A stretch of DNA of 29,881 nucleotides from Spirogloea muscicola (GCA_009602725.1 WELB01000012.1:1228956-1258836), one strand, 5' to 3'. Shown: positions 1 through 9,204, counted from the first letter of the stretch. The notes: generated from the letters alone by a model not told the origin. Made by a program: numbers and translations.

Positions 1-570
1 TGGGGTGTCAGGCAGGGGTGGAGAGGGAGGTGGGGGAGCCTCCTGTTGTGGAGGGGGAGGGACTGGGGGAGCAGGGGAGGGAGGAGGCGGAGGGGGGGAC
101 TCGGCTGGAGGAAGTGGGGGGGGGCCTTCCGGCGGGGTTGGTGGAGGGGGAGGACTGGGAGGAGGTGGTGGCAAGAGGGCCGGACCCACCGGAGGTGCAG
201 GTGGAGGAGGGGGGCTTTGGGGAGAAGGCTGCAGAGGAGGTGTGGGGGGGGACTCGGGTGGTGGTGGTGGTGGTGGTGGTGGTGGTGGAGGAGGGGGAGG
301 CGGCGGCGGAGGGGGGGGTTGGACTGATAGCGGTGGCGTCACTGGGCCCTTGGTTGTGCAGTTTAGAGGCATCCAGCCGAGCTGCGGTCCACAGAAAGGC
401 ATGCAGGATGAGCAGGGCCCGTTAACAGAGCAAGGCAAGGCCTGGCTAGGGTCTTGCCCTCCCAAAACTATATTTAATCTTCTGTGATGTGGCCGTCTGT
501 TACTTTTAGATGCTAGAGACACACACAAGTTGGTGATGAGGATAGCATAGGCCTTGTGCTGACGGGTTCA
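1..570 (-). CDS. Partial proline-rich (hydroxyproline-rich glycoprotein-like) open frame, running off the left edge
   Basis: On the minus strand one frame stays open from about 570 to the window edge. Its upstream part has spaced cysteines (CSVNGPCSSCMPFCG, about 425-375). From about 330 it becomes almost pure proline with Ser-Pro blocks such as PPPPPSPPPP and QQEAPPPPSPP. Poly-Pro with SPPPP blocks is typical of chlorophyte cell-wall and extracellular-matrix glycoproteins (the pherophorin/HRGP type). No ATG opens the frame; a pyrimidine-rich acceptor (TGTGTGTCTCTAG, near 520) could start an exon. It begins just downstream of the protease stop, so it is either a separate gene or a neighbouring exon. 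The plus strand reads as poly-Gly and is the less likely sense. The (GGT)n/(GGA)n DNA could also be plain low-complexity sequence. Confidence 0.35.
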
Positions 571-603
571 TGAGGGTGGTGGAGGGGACTGACTTGTCAA
601 CAT

Positions 604-3600
604 TCAAAGGCAGCCATCATACTGAGCAGCTTGTAGTATCGGGACATGAGCAGTTACCATGGTGTGGTTCAGATCGTGCACCATCAGGAAGTTCTGCTGT
701 GCATAATTGCCAATGATGGTCATGCTCGACTCCACAAAGACTGCACAGACTACTGTATCAGTTACCAGACCAAGATAATTCACAGGGGGAATTGTGAGGT
801 CGGAAGGCCCTGACATGCGTATGGTCATAGGAGGAAAGATGCCCAGTTGGTCAATGTCCTCCTGACTGGCCACTCTTCCATCGACGTTCCAGCAAAGCTC
901 AAAACCCAATCCAGCAGTATCTGTCACTCTGATGCAACACAAGCAATCTTAGGCAAATGATGACGGCTGCACTGCTCAATGCAGTTGTGCTACCTGCAGC
1001 GGTTGTACAATGTACGTAGCATATGGTAGCATCAGGTGTCCTTCATGAGATCACGAGTTGGCAAAAGTGCAATCTTAAGAGCACATAATTGGTAGCACAT
1101 TACGAGACTGCAGTACTCTATGCTTACCTGGGTAGAGGTATGCTGGCGATCAGATAGTCAATAATGGGTTGGTATACAGCACTCAGCAGCCTGAGGACAC
1201 AGTATGAGTCAGAAGAGCCCGCCAAAGCAAATCACGCGCTACATGCTCATGAATTGTATCATTTTTCTTTTTTGTGATTGCTTTAAGCATGGCAGCAAAA
1301 TGGCAAGCAGCTGCATCACTCACATTATCAAGGTTGTCCCAGAGTCAAAGATTGTTCCCCCTCCACCAGCTGTGTCGAAGGTAAAAGCAGCCGTAGGGAT
1401 GCTGACTGAGGTTGTTCCAAATAGAATCTCATTGACCTGCACGTAGAAAAAGGTAGAGTACCCAAAGTATGCATCGAGGACGGGATTGTCGAGGATGGGA
1501 GTGTACGTGACGCCCGTACTCGGCACTCCAGCCGACCCAAACTCCAACTCGCTCGGAGGCAGGTAATCCGCATACCAGCTTTGCAGGCACAGGGTGAATA
1601 CATGGTCGTAAGGTTCCAGCTGCAGGTCGGAGTAGTAAATTGTATGCATCAGAGAAGCATTGGTGCAGCAGTACACATTGAGATTTTGAAACGCTGTTCA
1701 AGAACATCCCCGCCCGCTGCATCATCAAGCATCGCAGTATTCACAACAGTGCAAAAGTGGGCAACATTGCTGTGGCTCAAATGAAAGACCCAGGCATCAC
1801 CTGTTGCAATCAACATGCAAGCTTACTGGCTTGAATAATTGACATCAAAGGGCCTATCCCAGTAAGAATGTATGCTGCAGCTGGCCATGATTCATAGAGT
1901 CGCAGAGACTTGCCTGTTGAGCAAAGGATATTGGCCCCCGTCCAAGGCCAATGAGGCCCCCTGCAAAGTAGAAGGTACCAGCATTGGAGTGACCGCAACC
2001 AAAGGTAGTCCCCAAGAGACGTACACTACTGCCAGTGGTGGTTGTTAGCCAAACCGTCTCAGTTGCCAATTGACCTGACGTGTATGACATGTCTCCATAC
2101 CTGCATGCACTCAAGATGCATGACTCAGCACGTGTGCTTATAACCTCCTGCCACACATTGATGTATCTCAGAATGGGACACATCAACAGTGCAATAGTTA
2201 GAAGGTCAAATGAGTTAGAATATTGACTACGCTGCTCCAATGCAAATAATGCAATCTTTACAATTGACAAGATACACTTGACAAGATACACTGCCTCCAA
2301 GTTCACAGAAGGTGTACCTGTAGGTGTATTCGCATTCAGCTGTGCCTCCGCCTAAGTTACAATTGTCGTACTGGTACTGATATTCAACATATAGGCAACT
2401 TAAATTTTTGCAACCAAGGACAGAGAAGGTTGTCGACAGAGTGGGATCAAAGATGGGTCCCGCTTGATCATAGCAATCTAAGCAGGGCAAGCACTGCAGC
2501 AGGAAGAGATTTTAGAGAAGGTAAGTCCTTGCACGCCACCAGCTGCAATGAGGTGCTTTAGGGAGGTTCTATCACATCAATTTTCAGGTCTGCAATTGCT
2601 TATTCATAACTCCTGTTTGCCTCCAGCGAGTCCATGCATGCGGGAGATGCGTTCTTTGACATAGCCTGCTGCCAAGGTCAACGCGCTGTTGCAACCTGAG
2701 TCCACAGTAGATCGCTTCCAGTGTCTACAATGAGAAGCTGTGGTTGGGCAGGGTCGCCCAAGCTGAAGTCTGCAAAGTATTCTCCGATTCCAACACCAAA
2801 TCCTGAGTGCACTGTCGTATTGAAAGCTTCCTCTACAACTTGGAGTGCTGCCTCCTGGGATGATCTTGTGGACGTGGTGTTGTGCACCCCTGACACGAGC
2901 TTTGGTCGCGTCAAAGAAGGGACCCTGTTTCCTGGATGTTGTCTTCGCTCTTTGCCAGTGATCAGGTGATACAACCTCTCCGATCTTGCCTGCAGAAGGT
3001 GCAGTGACTTATAAGCAAAGGAGTCAATTTTGCATAGAGTTGTGATGCATTGCAACAGTACTGAACAACTCCACAAGCAGCCAACTTACACATTCTCCGA
3101 GGGCGGGCAGCTGGTCATTAGACTTGTAAGCTGTTGTGGGAAGAAGATGTCTGTTCAGCATTGCTGGGTCTAATGACTGTTGCAAGGGGCTACAAGCAGA
3201 CAGGGGAGCCAAAGTACGTGTAAAGTGGCATATTTGGACACATCAGTATACCATCTGCCACTTGCATATCCTTTTACCTTGTCGCTGTGGTACCGAAACC
3301 TGTTTGCGTGCTCCTTGCTGGGCCACTCTCTCCGAAGAGGCGAATGAGGTGCGTCAACGTGAGTGAGGCTCAACCTGCCATGTACATGTCACGGCAATTG
3401 GTGAATGCTGCTCATATCAGAGTCAACAAGGCCGTGAGGGTAGGAGAACACCAGCCCTGCTCTAGCAGCAGGGTCCAGTTCTGGGGCTAGTCTGATGCCA
3501 AGTGAGACCAAGGCAAGCAGCGTGCTATGCAGAAGCAAGCAGAGGAAAAGCCGACAAGAGCTCCTTACTTCAATGTGGACGGCCTTTCCTCTGCATCCAG

Positions 3601-3993
3601 ACTGGCACGTGCAGGACCTGGCATGGGAAGCAGACTGAGCCAGCTTGAGGAGGGGACCTTTCACATGGGCCAGCAGCAGCCGCGATTGAGAGTGTCCAGC
3701 ACAGCAAAGCTGGTGTCTTGAGCATTGGCAGCCCATAACAAACGGGCGCCTGAGACGAACTCGTGCTACTCCCAGGGCACTGATCACAACATCAGTTGTG
3801 GACACAGTACAGCTTGAGAAGTCAGAGGGTCGTTGTCGGTGGAAACCCAACAAAGAGAGCCAGTGCTGCAGACGAATGCTGCACGGGGAGGGGCGGACCG
3901 CCCACCTGCCAGAGCCCCGTGGAGAGAGAGCGCGAAGAGGGCGACAAGCCGCAGAGGCACAGACGCTGCCCGCGGCGGCCGCAGAGGAGTCAT
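604..3993 (-). CDS. Nepenthesin-like aspartic protease (pepsin family A1), multi-exon, probably secreted
   Basis: Endopeptidase of the plant nepenthesin/CND41 class. The first exon, starting at an ATG at 3993-3991, encodes a hydrophobic signal-like stretch (LRLVALFALSLHGALAGG). Exons supported by matching phases and GT-AG sites are 3617-3569, 3374-3278, 3176-3090, 2989-2696, 2493-2318, 2100-1914, 1693-1324, 1190-1128 and 928-604. The propeptide carries the family motif LSLTHVDAPHSP. The first catalytic Asp is in IVDTGSDLLWTQ (end of 2989-2696) and the second in TIFDSGTTLIM (end of 1693-1324). The Cys-rich nepenthesin insert starts directly after the first site (CLPCLDCYDQAGPIFDP). GQLATETVW, FGCGHSNAG and GLIGLGRGPISF follow, and IIGNYAQQNFLMVHDL lies near the C-terminus. 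Both catalytic aspartates are present, so the enzyme is probably active. Two joins are unresolved: signal exon to propeptide, and 1914 to 1693, where a GC donor (GCAAGT) and a phase mismatch suggest a missed exon. Confidence 0.87.
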
Positions 3994-4233
3994 GGGGCCT
4001 CTCCTGCTGACTGCGGCCTGGCGGCGGCCTGGTCTGGCCGCGGCGCAGCGAGGCGAGCAGCAGGGCGCGGGCGGCGGAGGCCGGGACCACCAATGCAGGT
4101 GAGACGAAGGAATGGTGGCGTAGCGTGGGGCGGGAAAGGAAGCGGCTGCTGATAATAAAGAGCGGCTGTGAAAGCCAGCCGGATGCATACAGGTGTTCAT
4201 GACGGAGCCACAGGCTAGACAGCCAGGGCGCTC

Positions 4234-4313
4234 TTAGTAACCCCGTGTCAGCAGTAGGAAGTCAGATGAGCTGAGGGGAGGAAGAGCAACCCCGCTGCGC
4301 AAGCCAGAGGCCG
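4234..4313 (-). pseudogene. Fragment of retrotransposon ORF C-terminus (ends SDFLLLTRGY-stop)
   Basis: On the minus strand from about 4313 the frame reads AASGLRSGVALPP, then SSSDFLLLTRGY and a TAA at 4236-4234. This is the same C-terminus as the larger copies in the cluster (AAASGFRQGDSF...SDLRLLTR-Y-stop). Nothing upstream of the AAASG block is retained. It lies about 240 bp upstream of the protease start codon, in the same orientation as that gene, so it forms part of the protease 5' flank. Confidence 0.6.
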
Positions 4314-4384
4314 CCGGGTGGTCCTTGGGAGGAGGGATGCGGGGGGGGTGCTGGTAGGCGGGCACCCGACCCGCTACAGGCTGC

Positions 4385-4600
4385 GGGTTACGGCGGGTTC
4401 CCCTGGCCCCTCTGGCCTGCGGACATTGTCCACTCTTTCTGGGCTGGCTTTGCTACCCCCTCTTTATCTATGGGCGAGCCGTCTTTCTGGCCACACCGCG
4501 CGCGCCTTCTTTGACCTTTGGTCATTCTTTTCTCTGGGCTGGCCTCTCCCAGCCACCGCCTTCTTCTCATGGAAGCGTCTCTTCTACGGCGACGGCGGCC
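4385..4600 (+). repeat. Two retrotransposon 3'-UTR hairpin units in tandem
   Basis: Two degraded plus-orientation copies of the dispersed UTR unit. The first reads CCCCTGGCCCCTCTGG, then CACTCTTTCT, GGGCTGGCTTTG (4441-4452) and ATGGGCGAGCCGTCTTTCT. The second reads TTTGACCTTTGGTCATTCTTTTCT, with the hairpin GGGCTGGCCTCTCCCAGCC at 4536-4554, then a TTCTTCT run. Neither has its coding tail intact, although a degenerate LRVTA remnant precedes the first unit. Confidence 0.55.
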
Positions 4601-4702
4601 GTCCGTGGTGGCCACATGGGCTTGCTTGGCGTTCCTAGCGGCGGGCCGTCCCGTGCCCTTTCTCTCTCTCTCTCACTTAGGTCTAATGTCACCCTGTCAC
4701 CT

Positions 4703-4820
4703 TAGGCACGTTAGCATTGGGCTGCTTTGAATGTAGCCTTCTTTATTCTGCACTTGATTCTACCTGAAGATTAAATTGGCTTGAAGTGGCCACGCTTTCA
4801 TTTCATACGCACAGCGCGCC
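4703..4820 (+). repeat. Distal 3' module of the retrotransposon family (copy 1)
   Basis: This segment is shared with 9522-9640. Common blocks include CTTAG.CAC.TTAGC at the start, a TTTGAAT/TTTCATA-TAGCCTT stretch, TGCCTGAA.AAT-type sequence, TTGGCTTGAA.TGGCC and finally CATACGCACAGCGCGCC. A shorter copy is at 9835-9880 and an inverted one at about 15250-15320. It lies downstream of the hairpin units, so it may be the real 3' end of full-length elements. A short (CT)n run (about 4660-4676) precedes it. Confidence 0.45.
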
Positions 4821-4880
4821 TTCCTCCTCTCCTTCACCTATTCATTCCCTGGCCTTGCACAGCCAGCCGCACGAAAAGAG

Positions 4881-5917
4881 AGAGCTTGCTTTCAGGTGGC
4901 GCTCCGCTCAGCTCAAGACGAGTTACTTGCGGAGCACCCTGCCCTCGCAGAGAGCGTGGTCCCGTTTGGCCACCTTGCTCACTCCACCGACTCGCAAGCG
5001 CAGGCGCCGTACATGGCGGCAGTGACAAGGCGTCCTTCACGGCCACGCTGCAGCTCCTCCCACCCACAGACGTGCGAGGCCATGCTCGGCTGCTGTCGGC
5101 CGCCTCCCCTGGCGCGGCAGCCTGGCTCTGCGCGCTCCCCCTGTACGACGCCCTCAGGATGCCGGATGAACTCTTCCGTACGGCCACCCACCGCGTGTTG
5201 GGTCTCCCCCCGCCGTCTGCTTGGCGTGCTGCAGTGTGAGTGTGGGGAGCGGTCGACAGACCCGGCGGAGTGCTGGCGGCGCATATCCTCCGCTGCGCCA
5301 CTGGAGGCGAACGTACAGCTGCTCACGACCTCCTCCGAGATGCAATGTTCAGCATCTTCCAGGAGGCCGGATACACGGTGGCCATGGAGACTACGTCGGT
5401 CATGCCCATCCTCCAGAGGGCCGACGGACCTTACACGCGCCGCGTCGACCTGGTGGCGTCCACGCCGGGCGGCGGCGCGTGCATCATCGCTGATGTGGTC
5501 ACCAATGATGTGGTCGACCGCTCCAACCCGGGGCTCTCTGCCTCGCGGGCTGGCCACGCTGCGGCGAAGGCCGCTCACAGCAAGGCGGCTAAACACGCTG
5601 ACCACCCGGCTGGAGACGAGTTCGTACCCCTGGCCGTGGACGTGCACCGGGCTCTCGGGTCCCAGTGGCTCGACCTGCTGGCCAGGCTTGCGCGGCGCGC
5701 CGTGTCCCGCAGGGGCGGTGAGCCGGCTGACTTCAACGCCGCTGGCTCGTGGGCTCAGGTATATCGTATGCATTTGTCCGTCTCCCTTCAGCGGTCCATG
5801 GCCCACGCCTTGCATCTGCGTGCTGGCCGTGCTCTCGCTGCGAACTCCGGCTTTCGTCAGGGGGATAGTTTTTCAGCTAGTCTGTCGGATTTGAGGCTCC
5901 TCACTCGTGAGTACTGA
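4881..5917 (+). pseudogene. 5'-truncated LINE-like retrotransposon ORF: C-terminal region with endonuclease-like domain (subfamily B, copy 1)
   Basis: The longest copy in the window. Its first part (about 4990-5236) encodes a stretch typical of the region after the reverse transcriptase core in non-LTR ORFs (ARLLSAASPGAAAWLCALP, then FRTATHRVLGLPP). It ends at a TGA (5237-5239). A knuckle remnant, CECGERSTDPAE, is readable only in another frame. From 5240 to 5917 the original frame resumes: HILRCATGGERTAAHDLLRD, AMETTSV, YTRRVDLVA, IIADVVTNDVV, FVPLAVDVHRALG, WLDLLARLARRAVSRR, SLQRSMAHALHLRAG and SDLRLLTREY-stop. The spaced E...D...D-V-V with nearby Lys/His resembles the PD-(D/E)XK domain of restriction-like-endonuclease LINEs. 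The frame breaks and missing RT core mean it is dead. Family assignment is by motif recognition only. Confidence 0.7.
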
Positions 5918-6090
5918 GTGGTCCATCCTCCCCCGTTTTGACATAGCATCTTCAGGCCCCTTTGTAGCTGCTTAGCGCTTTCTAGGCCCCTCAATCATTT
6001 GGCCTCTTCGAACCTTTGTCAATTCTTTTTCAGGCTTGCTTTTCACAGCCCTTGCCCGCATTGGGAGTGCCACTTCTTCTTTCTTGCACG
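5918..6090 (+). repeat. Subfamily B 3' UTR with hairpin unit
   Basis: It follows the stop of the preceding ORF and reads GTGGTCCATCCTCCCCC, then ACATAGCATCTTCAGGCCCC, GTAGCTGCTTAGCGCTTT, GGCCTCTTCGAACCTTTGTC and AATTCTTTTTCAGGCTTGCT. A hairpin of the CAGGCTTGCTTTTCACAGCC type and TTGGGAGTGCCACTTCTTCTT follow. Its reverse complement is present almost intact at 13610-13830, showing that the whole UTR moves with the ORF. Confidence 0.65.
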
Positions 6091-6560
6091 GCCAGCCGCC
6101 GCTTGGGTACTATCTAAAGAAGTCCTTCGGGCTGACCTGTCACAGCCATGGCCTTGCATTGACATAGCTAATTCTTTTTGTCTTTCTTCTGGGACCTTGT
6201 TCAAGCTCCTGTGTGCTTCCATTTCTGAGTGGCTACTTGATTCACTGTGTGCTTCAGAGCTTTCTGTCGCCCCTTCGAACTTTGTTCATTCTTTGTCAGG
6301 GCCCGACTCTCACAGCCACCGCCCTTTACTGGAAGCCTCTGTTCTTCTATTTCACAGCCCTCGCCCCCACTGCAGGAGCTGCTTCTTCATCCAGTGCTTG
6401 TGTTCCTGCAAAATATGAGCTCAGCGTCTCTTCTGCGTCTCTTCTCTATCAGCTTTGTGTGGGCGGGCCCTTTCATTGTACCCTTGGCAGAGTGCTCCTT
6501 TTCCAGTGGGAAGAGGAGCGTCTGTTCTTGGTGCTGGGCGGAATGCGTGCATCGACGACA
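6091..6560 (+). repeat. Run of degraded plus-strand UTR/hairpin units
   Basis: No gene is recognised here. The segment holds successive decayed versions of the UTR unit: about 6125-6185 (CTTCGGGCTGACCTGTCACAGCC), 6230-6345 (CCCCTTCGAACTTTGTTCATTC, CTCTCACAGCCACCGCCC), 6350-6400 (TTCACAGCCCTCGCCCCCAC) and a faint one near 6460. The 6230-6345 unit is the inverted partner of 6680-6790: both carry the CTTGATTCACTGT...GCTTT block next to TCGAAC. Confidence 0.45.
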
Positions 6561-6619
6561 GATTAAAGTTGAACGCTTGCCTGGGCTGCCTTCCGCAGAC
6601 ATTGCTCATTGGAAGAGCT

Positions 6620-6800
6620 TGTCTGAAGAAGCAGCTCTTTCAAGGGGGACGATGGCTGTGAAGGAAAGACGCTTACCGGGCGGTGGCTATGAGAGCCAGC
6701 CCAGAAAATAGATTGACCAGAGTTCGAAGGGGCCAGAGAAAGCTCCAAAGCAGACAGTGAATCAAGTGGCCACGAAGCACTCAGTGACCTCTGATGAGCA
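6620..6800 (-). repeat. Minus-strand retrotransposon 3' end (RLLIRGH-stop tail plus UTR hairpin)
   Basis: Read on the minus strand, CGGCTGCTCATCAGAGGTCAC then TGA (6783-6781) is a decayed LLxRGY-stop tail. GTGCTTCGT, CCCCTTCGAACTCTGGTCAAT and the hairpin CTGGGCTGGCTCTCATAGCC (about 6705-6685) follow. It mirrors the plus-strand unit at 6230-6345. Confidence 0.5.
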
Positions 6801-6999
6801 GCCGTGAACAGCTGTGAACGCCCAACCTCCAAAATTGGTCGAGGTTCCAAGGGGCCGACTCGCCGACTCTGTTTTTACAGAAGGGGCTAACGAAGAGCCG
6901 CGCAGCTACGCAAGTGGTTTTTTCAAATGGGTGCTCCACAAAACCTGGTCAACAACCGCAGAATGGAGTACCTAGCAGGCGGAAAGAAAGTTGCTTTCC

Positions 7000-7275
7000 G
7001 GAAGAAAAGAAAGTGCTCGCCCACAGAAGGTGCAGAAGGGAGGGGCTGGGAAAGGCCAGCCCAAAAAGAATCCAGAAGGGGGCGAGGGCTGCAGAAAGAG
7101 AGAGACGCTTCCGTAGAGGGCGATGGGGAGAAGTTGTGGCTCTCCCGGAGGGGGCAAGGGCTGTGAACAGCCAGCCCTAAAACACTTTACGAAGTCCGAA
7201 GGGGCCAAAAGCGCTGTCTCAGAGCTTGGCCGGCCGGCACAATGAATCAATTAGTAACCACGACTGAGGAGCCGT
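7000..7275 (-). repeat. Minus-strand retrotransposon 3' ends: RLLSRGY-stop tail and two hairpin units
   Basis: On the minus strand CGGCTCCTCAGTCGTGGTTAC then TAA (7253-7251) gives RLLSRGY-stop. Its UTR (GACAGCGCTTTTGGCCCCTTCGG, GGGCTGGCTGTTCACAGCCC, about 7175-7155) matches that of the plus-strand copy at 10690-11130. A second, subfamily-A-type hairpin (GGGCTGGCCTTTCCCAGCCCC, about 7063-7043, then GGGCGAGC) follows at 7000-7080. Confidence 0.5.
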
Positions 7276-7311
7276 AAATAAGAAATCTAGCAGCCGGAAA
7301 GCGCGTCCAAA

Positions 7312-7485
7312 TTGAGAGCAGTGGCTGTGAGAGGCCAGCCAAGAGAATGGACGCCTGAAAGCGGGAAAGCAATTACCCTGACGAAAGCCAGAGGCTGCAG
7401 CTAGAGCAAGGCCAGCACGCAGGTGCATGGCATGGGCCTTGGACCGCTGCAGTGAGGATGGAGAGGCGCATATGAAAGAAGTTGC
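7312..7485 (-). pseudogene. Subfamily B ORF C-terminal fragment fused to a hairpin
   Basis: On the minus strand, from about 7485, the sequence reads ATATGCGCCTCTCCATC, then codes for QRSKAHAMHLRAGLALAAA and SGFRQGNCFPA (to about 7365). It then runs directly into a hairpin unit (TTGGCTGGCCTCTCACAGCC, about 7340-7325). The SDLxLLTR tail and first part of the UTR are missing, so an internal deletion joined ORF to hairpin. Its start abuts the end of another UTR unit (7470-7565). Confidence 0.5.
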
Positions 7486-7655
7486 TCGCCCATAGAGGGT
7501 AGGGGCTGGGAAAGGCCGGCCCAAAAGGAATGGACAAGGGTCAAAGAGCCAGAAGGTGCCGGGAAAAACACCACACAGCTGGACACTACACGACCGCAGA
7601 TGGAAGCTCAGTACCCACGAGTGAGCAACAGCAAGTCCGAGTAACTCGCAGCTGG
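7470..7655 (-). repeat. Minus-strand 3' end, SDLLLLTRGY-stop plus A-type hairpin
   Basis: Minus-strand AGTTACTCGGACTTGCTGTT...GGGTAC then TGA (7610-7608) encodes SYSDLLLLTRGY-stop. The UTR includes CTTCCATCTGC, GTCGTGTAGTGT, TTTTTCCCGGCACC, CCATTCCTTTTGGGCCGGCC and TTTCCCAGCCCCTACC, then TATGGGCGAGCAACTTC. It is the closest relative of the two arms of the foldback at 8091-8533. Confidence 0.55.
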
Positions 7656-7819
7656 GACTGAGGCACTCCGTCGAGACCCAGAGGCAGCAGCCATAGCGCG
7701 GCCTGCTCGCGGGTGGGACTGCGTGAGCCAGGAAGCGCTGAAGCCGGGGAGATGCATGCGGAAGATTTGCGCGAGCGAGCCAGCAGCATTGAAGCCCGGA
7801 AAAAGAAAGCACAGCCAGA

Positions 7820-7945
7820 TTGACTGGTGGCTGTGAGAGGCCAGCCCAAAGGTATGGACGAGGTCTGAAGAGGCCGGAGTGCTAAGTGCTAAGACAGCAG
7901 CAAGGAGACTCTCAGTAACCTCTAGTCAGTAGATGCAAGTCGGAA
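7820..7945 (-). repeat. Minus-strand 3' end, SDLHLLTRGY-stop plus hairpin
   Basis: Minus-strand TCCGACTTGCATCTACTGAC, TAGAGGTTAC, then TGA (7914-7912) encodes SDLHLLTRGY-stop. A short UTR with GGGCTGGCCTCTCACAGCC (about 7848-7830) follows. The same subtype recurs at 13031-13065 and 10668-10695. Confidence 0.5.
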
Positions 7946-8090
7946 TACCTGCACTAGCGAGCCAGCGGCATTGAAGGCGGCCTGCTCACCTCTCCTGCCG
8001 GACACCGGACACCAAGCCGGGCCAATAGGTCAAACTGAGGGTCGAAAAGGGCGGAAGGCGCCTCCGGGTCTCGGCGTAAGTGCCTCATTT

Positions 8091-8533
8091 CCTGCAGCGA
8101 GCTACTCCGACCTGATGTTGCTCACTCCCGGGTACTGAGCTTCCCTTTGCATCGAATGCGTTTCGTAGTGTTTTTGAGGTATAGTCCTTTTTCGGCACCT
8201 TTTTCTTTGGGTTTGGCCATTGTCCATTCTTTTCGGACTGGCTTTGCCAGCCCCTCTTCTCGATGGGCGAGCACTTTCTTCCTGAAGGCGCCAAAACCAG
8301 GCAAAGCGCCAACAGCCAATGAGAGGCGTGCAAGGCGTACCTAGAAGAAAGTGCTCGCCCATAGAGAAGAGGGGCTGGCAAAGCCAGCCCAAAAAAGAAT
8401 GGATGTTCACAGGCAAAGAAAGAGGAGCCGGAAAAAGGACTACACTACACAACACTGCAAAACTCATAGACGATGCAGAGGAAAGCTCAGTACCCGCGAG
8501 TGAGCAACATCAGGTCTGAGTAGCTCGCTGCAG
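8091..8533. mobile_element. 440-bp foldback: two inverted copies of a retrotransposon 3' tail
   Basis: The left arm (8091-8288) and right arm (8533-8342) are reverse complements over about 195 bp with few differences, around a spacer of about 50 bp. Each arm read inward begins CTGCAGCGAGCTACTC, encodes SYSDLMLLT(P/R)GY-stop (stops 8136-8138 plus, 8489-8487 minus), and continues through GTCCTTTTTC and CCATTCTTTT. Each then has the GG(A/G)CTGGCTTTGCCAGCCCC hairpin and ATGGGCGAGCACTTTCTTC. Both arms start and stop at equivalent bases, so this is one inverted duplication rather than two chance insertions. A transcript through it would form a long hairpin RNA. Confidence 0.75.
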
Positions 8534-8535
8534 GG

Positions 8536-8953
8536 AGCGCTGGCGACCGCTCACACCCAGCCCAATGTGCCATCAAGGCTGGGTATGCGGTCGCCTGCTC
8601 CGCTCGAGCTAAGGAGCTCAAATATGCTGATCATCCGCGGGAAGACGACTTCTTCCCGCTGGCTATCGACACGCATGGGGCGTTCGGCGCTCGGTGGCTC
8701 GAGCTGCTCAACCAGCTCGCCCGCCAAGCCATCGTCCGCCGCTTCCATGGGGAGCCAGTGGATTTCCCTGCAGCCGGGTCGTTAGCGCAGGTGTACCGGA
8801 TGCGCTTTGGCCGTCTCGCTGCAGAGGTCTATGGCCCGCGCGCTGCACCTGCGTGCCGGCAGAGCCCTCGCTGCTGCCTCTGGCTCTGGCCAGGGGACCC
8901 ACTTCCAGGAGCCTAGCTTCTCTGACCTGAGGCTGCTTAGCAGGGGTTACTGA
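8536..8953 (+). pseudogene. Subfamily A retrotransposon ORF fragment (endonuclease-domain C-terminal half)
   Basis: No start codon is present. From just after the foldback the frame reads AIKAGYAVACSARAKELKYA, DHPREDDFFPLAIDTHGAFG, ARWLELLNQLARQAIVRRFH and GEPVDFPAAGSLAQVYRMRF, ending near 8810. A frameshift there moves the last part to another frame (GSGQGTHFQEPSFSDLRLLSRGY-stop, TGA 8951-8953). The chain aligns with subfamily B block for block but differs at many residues (THGAFGARWLELLNQLA versus VHRALGSQWLDLLARLA). The N-terminal part is missing at the foldback boundary. Confidence 0.65.
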
Positions 8954-9095
8954 GTAATACGTAGCTGCTTGGTTTCTTGTTGTGCTTGTTTTTCTTGGCG
9001 CTTCCCCTGGCCCCCTTCTCGTACTTTGTTCCTTCTTTTCTGGGCTGGCTTTTCCAGCCCCTATCCTCAATGGGCGAGCCCTTTCTTCTTCTTCG
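8954..9095 (+). repeat. Subfamily A 3' UTR with hairpin (copy 1)
   Basis: After the stop comes TACGTAGCTGCTTGGTTTCT, then TGTGCTTGTTTTTCTTGGCG, CCCCTGGCCCCCTTCTCGTAC, CTTCTTTTCT and the perfect seven-pair hairpin GGGCTGGCTTTTCCAGCCC. CTATCCTCAATGGGCGAGCC and CTTTCTTCTTCTTC follow. The same UTR recurs at 9254-9390 and 10362-10497, and inverted at 14205-14373. Confidence 0.7.
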
Positions 9096-9190
9096 CTGGC
9101 CGGCCGGGCGGGCCGCCCGGCCGGCCGCCGGCCCTCGCGGCAGGCCCCGCTCTCCTCCCCCTTCCTCCCTCCTCCCCAAGAACATCCTCC
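9096..9190 (+). other. GC-rich spacer with a 29-bp palindrome
   Basis: Sequence without recognised coding potential between two subfamily A ends. At 9098-9126 there is a 29-nt palindrome (arms of 14, single central base at 9112) made only of G and C. A C/T-rich run follows. Confidence 0.5.
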
Positions 9191-9204
9191 GTGTACGCCC
9201 AACG

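Noticed and set aside
5-487. Plus-strand glycine-rich open frame of 160 codons
   Set aside because: It begins at a GTG and is the complement of a proline-rich frame that also has a non-repetitive Cys-containing part. The Gly run is a by-product of GGT/GGA repeats.
4979-5815. 278-codon minus-strand frame
   Set aside because: Antisense shadow of the GC-rich retrotransposon ORF; no motif of its own. The same applies to the minus frame 14402-14971.
4896-5894. 332-codon plus-strand frame across the retrotransposon copy
   Set aside because: Apart from the short CECGERSTDPAE knuckle remnant it has no family motif. The recognisable endonuclease-domain blocks lie in the frame of 5240-5917.
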